Positions 1-8,200 of a stretch of DNA of 10,238 nt are shown piece after piece; the stretch's first letter is position 1; every line of letters begins with the position of its first letter. Origin of the DNA: Baffinella frigidus (lineage: Eukaryota > Cryptophyceae > Cryptomonadales > Baffinellaceae). Where the stretch lies: NCBI GenBank assembly GCA_026770585.1, contig MU646546.1:142077-152314 (forward strand), given 5' to 3'. The translations under genes were made by a program, and so were the position numbers. The notes under the pieces were generated by a model. It saw only the letters and a program-made list of their open reading frames with translations. It had not been told where the DNA came from and did not search any database.

Positions 1-140
1 GTTTGGGGTTTGGGGTTTGGGGTTTGGGGTTTGGGGTTTGGGGTTTGGGGTTTGGGGTTTGGGGTTTGGGTTTGGGTTTGGGTTTGGGGTTTGGGGTTCA
101 GGGTTCAGGGTTCAGGTTTGGGTTTGGGGTTTGGGGTTTA
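1..140. repeat. Degenerate telomere-like array (TTTGGGG type)
   Basis: Tandem 7-base units TTTGGGG run through the first ~65 bases, then shift to TTTGGG and GGTTCAGGG variants and end at GGTTTAGTGAGG. The unit is one base from TTTAGGG, the Arabidopsis-type telomere unit. The G-rich strand is the plus strand here, whereas a true left chromosome end would show the C-rich strand on plus. I therefore read it as an interstitial array. Open frames through it (Gly/Phe/Val/Trp repeats) are repeat artefacts. Confidence 0.9.
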
Positions 141-484
141 GTGAGGGGCAGACGACGATCGGAGGGTTACGAATCAAAGCTAAGTTATTTCTTCTCTGGC
201 GTCAGAGGGGTGGGTGCGCTCTGGTGATCAGGTGTGGCATGGTGCCGGCGTCATCTGCTCGGTGAAAACCATTCGCCCGCACTCTTTCCCGCCCACTGAA
301 CGATCAGGATTTTGTGGCCGCTCAGAACACTACGGAGAACCACCTAAAGTCAATTATTGGATTGTGTCTTAGGAAACACGCCAAGAGTCAGCAAGTGTTG
401 GTCACGTTACACCGGATATCCGGTGCTGCGGTTTCCCATCAATCTCTCTGGGGCGGGTGCAGGCAGCGCGTTGGTCGAGCCTGC

Positions 485-485
<1 letters not shown>
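141..485. other. Unassigned sequence, no gene seen
   Basis: No reading frame with credible coding character was found. The stretch contains the palindrome at 410-425 and a 16-base string at 398-413 (TTGGTCACGTTACACC) that recurs exactly at 8090-8105 inside intron 6 of the desaturase gene. Part of this stretch is therefore dispersed repeat. Confidence 0.5.
410..425. repeat. Perfect 16-base palindrome, part of a dispersed hairpin repeat
   Basis: CACCGGATATCCGGTG is self-complementary. It follows GTCACGTTA, as does the related near-palindrome CACCCAGATTCTGGGTG at 8102-8118. A third copy, CATCCAGATTCTGGGTG, is at 8466-8482. The stem bases differ between copies but pairing is kept in the first two. 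Confidence 0.75.

Positions 486-526
<41 letters not shown>
486..526. repeat. (AG)n microsatellite
   Basis: About 20 uninterrupted AG dinucleotides. It creates an artificial Arg-Glu repeat in two overlapping open frames. Confidence 0.97.
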
Positions 527-529
<3 letters not shown>

Positions 530-569
530 TGACCAGAGTAGGTGCCAGCGCTGGTGCACAAAGGACATT

Positions 570-694
570 TATGATGAGTTACCACAAAGGTGTTGATTAC
601 CTGTCGCACGAAGATTTTGATGGCGCGTTGGATCCGGTATCCGAGGCTGCCGTGCTTTCGGACCTGAAACGATTTTCAGCGGGGTCAGCGCACC
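570..694 (+). CDS. Weak candidate exon, unidentified product
   Basis: This segment reads MMSYHKGVDYLSHEDFDG followed by an acidic stretch ending near LKRFSAGSAH. Its composition looks more protein-like than its surroundings. It is followed immediately by CCG|GTGAGC, the best-looking donor in the left third of the window. The preceding AG microsatellite is in frame but is unlikely to be coding, and the 5' boundary is unknown (acceptor candidates lie near 567-590). I do not recognise a family, and no partner exon was found. It could easily be chance. Confidence 0.2.
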
Positions 695-699
695 GGTGA

Positions 700-1589
700 G
701 CTTGTGCAGGGAAGCTTAGGACCGCACTAGCGTGAGAGGGTGTGTGCCTTTGTTCGCAAGTAACCCGTGTGCACGCGTGTCACGTGCGCATGATTTCCCT
801 GCGACGTTGCTGCCCCGAGCACTCGTGCACGCAGGAATGAAGCTGGAGGCGGGGAAAGGGGTCTTGGAAGCAGGAGGCGACATATCCGACTCGGGCAGGA
901 GGAGAGGGAAGGGCGGGGCGGACCGCAGCACGGTGCGCAGCGTTCTGGGAAGCCTGGTCCGCTGTGCTGTTCGAGAGTCCCACCCAGGCCGCAACATCCT
1001 GCAGCGCCTGCACGCGTCAGAGCCGGTGGGTGGGCTCGCTCGTTTGCGGCTGAAACAGCACAAATATCCGGGCACCGTTGGAAAGAGTGCAGGGCGTGAC
1101 CTCTGCCGCCGCACTGGACACGGACCAGCAGGAGCTGCTGTCGTGGGCGGCAGCACCCTGTTCCTTGAGCAGCGCGCAGCCAGGGAGTGGGGTGTACCCG
1201 CCCTTGACCTGTTGGATGACAGGGCGCCAGGGATGTTCAGCGGGCAATGATGTCCGTCGCACCAGACACTGCCAGGACGGCCTGTCCGCGGTGGGGGCGC
1301 GCTGGTGGTGCCAAGAGGGTGTTTTTGTCGGGAGGGACGCGCCTGGAACGAGAGGTAGCACCGCCCACATGGCTCGCACTGGAGGGAGGAAGACTCGAAA
1401 GAGAAAAAACAGTCCTCTTCAGAGGTCGGGTAAACGGCGTTGACGACAAAGTGGACAAACTTGTCCTTCCCCCTGCTCATCCAGCCCGCCCGATAGATTC
1501 AGTTGCGCACGCCTCTGTGCAGAGGATGCCCTCGGGCCTCAACCCTCTGGAAGCAGGAGCACGAAAATATCGGATATATGGCAACGGAC
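700..1589. other. GC-rich region with no assignable gene
   Basis: Several long open frames overlap on both strands: plus 732-1250, minus 716-1480, minus 1017-1379 and plus 1078-1443. High GC makes stop codons rare here. None shows a domain, targeting signal or credible splice borders that I recognise, and the frames contradict each other. Later exons of the minus-strand gene that starts at 1822 should lie here, but I cannot place them with confidence. Confidence 0.45.
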
Positions 1590-1822
1590 CTCGAGAGAAG
1601 CGCCTGGAGGAGTGCTCGCTCATCGGGCCCAACCCCCTCCCCGCTCTCGACCTGCCGCGCAAACACCTCGATCTGGTCTCGCAGGACGTCCCGCAGCCGC
1701 TGCCCCTCGGAGACGTAGCCCCCTTGCAATGCCTTCAGGCCCATTGAAGGCGGGGCCCAAACGGTAGTCGAGATGAGCACGGCCATGGCGGCGCGCCCGA
1801 GCGCCCTGCGCATCTGCCACAT
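1590..1822 (-). CDS. Probable first exon of an unidentified signal-bearing protein (partial)
   Basis: Reading leftward from ATG at 1822-1820, the frame starts MWQMRRALGRAAMAVL. It has a basic start (two Arg, then another Arg), a hydrophobic run AAMAVLISTTVW, a possible cleavage zone APPSMG, and then a helical, charged segment (YVSEGQRLRDVLRDQIEVFA, then ESGEG and ERALLQALLSR). An in-frame TAA lies upstream at 1846-1844, so this is the first usable ATG. After the LLSR codons comes GAG|GTCCGT, a plausible donor; the exon would end at 1590 and the codon would be split. Beyond it the frame degrades. Seen: the ORF, the signal-like N-terminus and the donor. Inferred: a secreted or plastid-targeted protein transcribed divergently from the desaturase. 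The family is not recognised; a thylakoid-lumen or plastid protein is possible but unproven. Confidence 0.5.
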
Positions 1823-2078
1823 CGCAACCACCACACCAGCCGCTTATGGACGCCCTTATCGACCGAGAAGGCTGTCAACCTTGCTGATACCCCCCCCCCT
1901 TGCTGGCACACCCGGGACAGCGCGCAACGACCCTTAGCCGCAACAACAAAAGTCGCAAATATAAAACTTTATTTAAAGCAACAATCGGGTGTTTTAAAAG
2001 TGCAAAGGGGTCAAATCTGGAACCAAAATGGTCAAATCTGAACAAAAAGACTAAAAAGAACCACTTAAAGGGACCGGG
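1823..2078. promoter_or_regulatory. Divergent intergenic region with TATA box
   Basis: The DNA lies between the ATG of the putative minus-strand gene and the ATG of the desaturase, so it would hold both promoters. TATAAAA sits at 1960-1966 inside an AT-rich patch (roughly 1955-1977), 112 bases before the desaturase ATG, consistent with a plus-strand core promoter and a short 5' UTR. A C run lies at about 1890-1899. The 2000-2065 stretch is A-rich. An in-frame TAA in this A-rich stretch (~2055) closes the frame before 2079. Confidence 0.5.
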
Positions 2079-2291
2079 ATGTGGGGTCCTATCCTGGGAT
2101 GCGCCCTGGCGCTTCCCCTGGCGTCGGGCTTCGGCATGTCGCCTTCCATGGGCCTAGGCATGCGCTCGACGGCGACCGCGCACCGGCCGCTGCGGGGGGT
2201 GGGTGCACCGAGGATGGTGGCCACGCCTCTGGAGGCGCCGACCAGAAGCGTCACGCTCCCTGACTACACCGGGTGGACCGACCTGTCGCAG
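2079..2291 (+). CDS. Desaturase exon 1: bipartite plastid-targeting leader
   Basis: Encodes residues 1-71, from [14 protein letters not shown] to GWTDLSQ. The start is the first ATG after an in-frame TAA. A hydrophobic signal segment ending ASGFG is followed by a region with several Arg, Ser and Thr and few acidic residues until VTLPDYTGW. An aromatic residue just after the signal cleavage zone is the known mark of import into complex red plastids. The exon ends in CAG before donor GTGAAG, phase 0. Confidence 0.85.
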
Positions 2292-5200
2292 GTGAAGATC
2301 GGGCTGAGTTAGTTGCTGGTGGGATGGCTACACTGCAGGGCCACAGCTTGGTGCGCTTGTGCGCGTACTGGGTCTTGCTCGTTTACTGAGCGCAGGTGAG
2401 GATCGGGCTGAGTTGGTTCTTGGCGGGGTGGCTACAGTGCAGGGCCACAGCTTGGTGCGCGTACTGGGGCGGTATTCTGCACTGAGCGGTGTGGATCTTG
2501 TGCAGGCTCCTCCTTTCACTCTCAAGGACATCAGCGAGGTGCAGCCCCTTTCCGAGAACCCAGTGTCCGGTGCTGTGGTAGGCAGGAGTTGCAGACGACA
2601 GGGATGGGGTGAATATATGGGCGAGGCTGCTGTATTCAGATGGTGTTCGCGGACTTTGTGGCAGTCCAGACAGCAAGGTGGATCGTTCGGTTCGAGACAT
2701 CCTTGAGAGATTGCCCGCGAAGACCTGCTTGTCCACCAGATGTGCCTACCAAAAACAAATGTGCGGGGCCACTCGATTTAAACCGCCCTGTATGCTATCG
2801 TAAGGGTGTTTTCTCTCTTATTTGGCTATATTAGCTTCGACATAGCTTCAACGTAGGAGAAAATCTACCCCAAGGTAGCAAAAACACGGTTTAAATTGAG
2901 TGGCCTCGCACTTGAAAATCCCTCACCCCTCTCCTCCCCCCGCGCAGTCGATCCCGAAGCACCTGTGGGAGAAAAACACCGGCAAGAGCCTCTACTACCT
3001 CGCGAAGGACGTGGCCATCGTCGCCGCGCTCGCCGCGGCCGCCATCACGCTCAACAACCCCCTCGTGTGGCCGCTCTACTGGCTCGCGCAGGGCACCATG
3101 TACATCGCTTTTTTTATTTATATTTCTCTCCAACCTGGAACTGAGTGATTCCACCGTCTATGCGCTTCGCTTCTTCTTCTTCTTCTTCGTGATATCGCAC
3201 CATGGCAAACCCCAACTCAATCTCCAATATCTCCTACTATCATAATCTTCGAGAGTGCGACGTCGCTTGACTGAACCGCGGGCGTTCTTCCCCCCCTTCT
3301 TTATCACTATCGAGGTATGTTGAACATATCGACATTTCCAGGGTCTAGAACCGAGAGTTCAGGAATCCGGGTACAGGCAAGAATCACCAGCGCCGTTGTT
3401 ATAGGGCAGACCAGCTCTCGTCGTTGTCGACACCGACGATCGAGCTTTTCGTTGACACCATGTCACACCCCAACTTGATGGCGGCCGTCATCTCGCTCAA
3501 CAACCCCCGCGTGTGGCCGCTCTACTGGCTCGCGCAGGGCACCATGTCAGTCGAGCCTCCTCCTTCTTCTTCTTCTTTTTCTTCTTCTTCTTTTTCTTTC
3601 GCCCCCCCCCCCCTTCTTCTTCTTCTTCGTCTTCTTTATTACTATCGAGCCTTAAGCTGAGTGCTCCAATAGTCTATGCGCCGCGTGCCTCCAGGGCACC
3701 AAGTCAGTCGATCCCCACGTCTCTCGACTAAACCTAGATATGTCCCAGTAAAGTTGGGCACGTAGATATTTCGCCCCCCCCTTGAAATTTCACAGGTAAA
3801 TTTTGAACCACCCCCCCCAAGAAATCTAGTAGAATTTTCTTAAAAGTGGATAAACGGCTCCAATTTCCCATTTTCTGGTGGCCAACTTCTCTGCACAGCG
3901 TTCTACTCTTGCGACTGCAGATTAATCTGGGAACATCATTTGATTAAATGAAAAAGGAAATCTGCCACACAGAAGGCTGATACTAGTAATAGTAAAGAAA
4001 TTGTGTAGTAAATTTCGTTTCCAATTTTCATTTGACTAAACGATGCTCCCGGATGAAGGTTCTGGGCGCTGTTCGTGGTGGGGCACGACTGCGGGCACGG
4101 GTCTTTCTCCAACAGCAAGCCCCTCAACGAATTGGTACTCTCAAACCCCCTCAGCCATGAACCCTGAACCCCAAACCCTAAATCCTAAACCCTAAAACCT
4201 AAAACCTGAACCCTGAACTCTACAACCTACACCCTGAACCCTGAACCCTGACCTCTACAACCTAAACCCTAAACCCCTTCCCTTAGCTCTACAACCTAAA
4301 CCCTCAACCCCAAACCCTAAACCCTAAACCCTAAACCCTAAACCCTAAACCCTAAACCCTAAACCCTGAACCCTAAACCCTAAACTCTGTAACCTAAACC
4401 CAAAACCCAAAACCCAAAACCCAAACCCCAACCGCAGGTGGGGCACCTGACGCACGCGTCGATCATGGTGCCCTTCCACGGCTGGCGCAAACGTCCACTT
4501 TCAGAAAAAACGTCCACTTTCAGAACCTTAAAAGAGGTTGTAAAGCCCTAAATATATTTAAAATGAGTCGCGTCCACAAGCGTCGTCCTTTAACGTTGGC
4601 GTTCTGCATCAGGTGGGGCACCTGACGCACGCGTCGATCATGGTGCCCTTCCACGGCTGGCGCATCTCGCACCGCACCCACCACGCCAACCACGGCCACG
4701 TCGACAACGACGAGTCTTGGTAGCCCTACACCTTACACCCTACACCCTACACCCTACACCCTACACCCTGCACCCTACACCCTACACCCTACACCCTACA
4801 CCCTACACCCTACATCCTACACACTCCACACTCCACAATCCACACTCCACCCTACACCATCGTCGGTGTCGACAACGACGAGAGCTGGTCTGCCCTATAA
4901 CAACGGCGCTGGTGATTCTTGCCTGTACCCGGATTCCTGAACTCTCGGTTCTAGACCCTGGAAATGTCGATATGTTCAACATACCTCCGCACACAACGTG
5001 TAGCCACACGGGGGACTACGAGGATTTCGTTGGGGATGGCATTCAGAGGGTAACCTGACCAAATTGCACCAGAAAATTCTTTAAGTTAATTGCTGCAAGG
5101 CAAGTTGACTTTTGATGAAAGGTTCGTAGCCCACCGTGTGGAGTGTGCGTGACCTGTCGCTCGGTCCTGGATCAGCACCAACCCCCCTGTCTTCCGTGTG

Positions 5201-8200
5201 CATCCATGTCCTGAACACGTTCTGAATCAACATCCAGAATCACGGTACCTGGTGGTTACAAAGCAGTCGCACACGTTGGTTTCCGTAAGGCGTCGCCCTG
5301 TGTTCGTCCTGACTCCCCGAACCAATTTTGGATTCAGGAGGAAGACTCGTCGACGCCGTACGGAAACCAACGTGTGCTTTGTAACCGGGTACCTTGGTTC
5401 AGGATATTGATTTCCTAAATCAATTTGCATGATCAGGTACCCGGTGACAAAGAAGTCGTTCGAAAAGCTCAAGAAAGTTGCTACACAAAGGCCCGCTTTT
5501 GAAAGCAACCGGGTTCAAATACGCCCCTAAAACATTCCCGCGTGGTTGTCTTCCTCCTGAATCAAGACCTCTTTCTCGGTAGGTACCCGGTGACGAAGAA
5601 GTCGTTCGACGAGCTCACCGATCCCAACGGCGATGTCATGGCCAAGGTCCCACCCCCTCTTCTTCTTCTTCTTCTTCTTCGTCTTCTTCTTCTCCTTCGT
5701 GTTTCTTGTTCTTGTAAGGATAGACTTAAGGCTCATAGACTTTTGGAGCACTCATCTCCAGGCGTGAGAGTAAACAAGTCGTTCGACGAGCTCACGGACC
5801 CTAACAGTGATGTCATGGCCAAGGTCCCCCCCACACAAAGCGGGCTGCGAAGGGATTTTCGGCCCATTTTGGGCCGAGTTTCCGTTACCTTCCCCGTAGG
5901 AACCCCCCCACGTATCTACGGGTTGCCTACTGTAGGGTGTCATGGCTAAGGTCCCACCTCTTCTTCTTCTTCTTCTTCTTCTGGTCCCACCCACCCCACA
6001 CTTGTCATGGTGTAGAGCTATTCCGGTATGACTTGTCCGTTTTCCGACTTCGAGACTTCGAGACTTCGAGACTTCATTTGTACCATGAGATTTCAAACGG
6101 CGCGTTTTAAAACGTTTTACGACCTTGACAATCTTTTCAAAGTCTGAAATCTTGAAATCTCGAAGTCGGAAAACGGACAAGTCCTACCGGAATGGCTCTA
6201 CCAGCCTCCTGTGAATGGCACCAGACGAAACTACCCATCAGTCCCCTGAAGCGCGTGTTTTGATCCGTGGGTCGACCCCCGGTTTCCCGGATGTGTAGAA
6301 GGGGTTACTGGGACCTAGCGCGCCCACCGCGACAGGCCCACCCTGTGGGATCAAATCGCCTTTTCTGATCCCCTTGATTTGTACAGGAGGTCGGCGAAAT
6401 ACGGAGACTTGTGTAGGTACACAACAGGGGTCTCGACAGGATTTTCTCCCACTCTGAGGGATGGTTGGACCTTGGGCGGGCGCGCCAGCCTCAGCATCCC
6501 CGCCCTCCAACGCCCCTCTTGGCGTTGGGCGCGCTAGGCCCCTGTTATATGTGGTGTCGTGGTCGGAGTTCCTCATCATGTCCTCCTACCCGCACTGCCC
6601 ACACCACTTCACGCGGGGGCAGATGCCCTGCGTGGTGACGCTGCGCAGAGCGCTGTGCAGAGAAGGTGGCCACGGGAAATAATGGAAAATCGAGAAATTG
6701 GAGCCATTTTGTCAACTTTTGAGAAATTTAGTACCACGAATTTCTCGAAAGTAGACGAAATGGATCCGATTTCCCCATTTTCCCATTTGCCGGTGGCCAA
6801 CTTCTGTGCACAGCGCTCTACAACGGCGCTGCAGCGCGAAGCCCACGCCAGATTCCTCGTTGGGGTTCGGCTCTTCCCGAGTGCACTTGTGGGCGCCCAA
6901 CTATTCCAAAATTAAACCATTCCCCCTTATTCCTTCCGGGGAATTGACGTTTGGCGACCCCTTCCAAAAATCTTGTGTGGTAGATCCACACTGGGAGAGA
7001 CGTAAACGCGTATCCAAGACACACAAACAAACAAACCAAAATCAGGGCGGCGCATAAACCCTAAACCCTGAACCCTAAACCCTAAACCCTAAACCCTAAA
7101 CCCCAATACCCTAAACCCTAAACCCTAAACCCTAAACCCTAAACCCTAAACCTCAAAACAAACAGATCGGCGCGTGGGTGCGGTTCTCGTTCATCGGGAA
7201 CCTCCTCGCATAACCCCTCTACCTCTGCAACTTACCCCCTCTACCTCTCGAACGCAAAAATTCACACCGGGAGAGACGTAAGCGCGTTTCCAAAAAAAGA
7301 ACCATGGCGGAAAAAAATAACCCCAACCCCTGACCTCCACAACACACAGATCGGCGCCTGGGTGCGCTTCTCGTTTATCAGGAACCTCCTCGATCCTTCG
7401 GCTAACCGCCGGTTTTCAGGATGTGAACCATGGGTTATTTGGCCCAAACCCTAAACCCTAAATCCCAAACAGATCGGCGCGTGGGTGCGGTTTTCGTTCA
7501 TCGGGAACCTGCTGGCCTACCCCCTCTACCTCTGGAACCGCTCTCCTGGCCGCCTCGCTGGCTCCCACTACGACTGGACGGTACCCACCTCCGAAAACGA
7601 TCAGAAATATTATCTTAGTATACGTTGTATACTCGGTTGTTTATGACTCTGGGTAGGTGACTCTCTAGAGCATCTTTCTGCTCTCGCGTGTCGCCTCCCA
7701 GCTGGTAATGAAAATTACTGCACATATGTTTTACTATTATTAGTAGGACCCAATTGTGTAGTAAATTTCGTTGCCGCATTGTGTAGTAAATTTCGTTGCC
7801 GTGCCCCCTCTACCTCTGGAACCGCTCCCCCGGCCGCCTCGCTGGCTCCCACTACGACTGGACGGTGCGCCCATGGCCATTTCAGTTCTGCGAGCTCGGA
7901 CCCGAGACGGTTGAGTAGGTTTTCAATATGAAAGGAGCCTCGTCTATTTTTGCCCTGGGCAAAACTAAAATGCCCCGTCTAACTAAAATGGCATTTTAGT
8001 TTTGCGAGCTCCCGCCCCGAGCACCGGATTTCCATTTTAAAAGGAGTCTCGACCAATTTTAAGTATTTTAGCCCTTTTCAAGTACTAACTTGGTCACGTT
8101 ACACCCAGATTCTGGGTGCAGATCCAGAGGCTTGCGAAGCAGACACGCCTCCCCGCCCGGACTCTGGAGGCGAGAGAGACCAGCGAGACCCCCTATGTCT

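Noticed and set aside
1-140. A chromosome end at the left edge
   Set aside because: The G-rich strand is on plus at the left edge, opposite to a terminal telomere, and the units are degenerate.
716-1480. 254-codon minus-strand open frame and overlapping plus-strand frames (732-1250, 1078-1443)
   Set aside because: The GC-rich region favours chance open frames on both strands. They overlap each other and show no recognisable domain or splice borders.
3481-3547. Exon 2 echo as an extra, additional exon of the protein
   Set aside because: It lacks an acceptor with the right phase and repeats residues already encoded by exon 2. Family members have the segment once.
2079-4719. FAD2/FAD6-type delta-12 desaturase as the identity
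   Set aside because: Box 1 is HDCGH followed by GSFSN and box 2 is HRTHH with [11 protein letters not shown], which fit the omega-3 (FAD3/7/8) group. The missing box 3 leaves a small doubt on regiospecificity.
4717-5058. Open frame with repeated LHPTPYT units
   Set aside because: It is a translation of the CCCTACA telomere-like array inside intron 4.
5542-5949. 135-codon plus-strand frame running through exon 5
   Set aside because: It contains the true exon 5 frame, then reads through the TTC tract as poly-Leu and through an exon echo. The intron model with donor at 5647 fits the protein family.
5752-6180. 142-codon minus-strand frame
   Set aside because: It is composed of the foldback element arms, the TTC tract read in reverse (poly-Arg) and an antisense exon echo.
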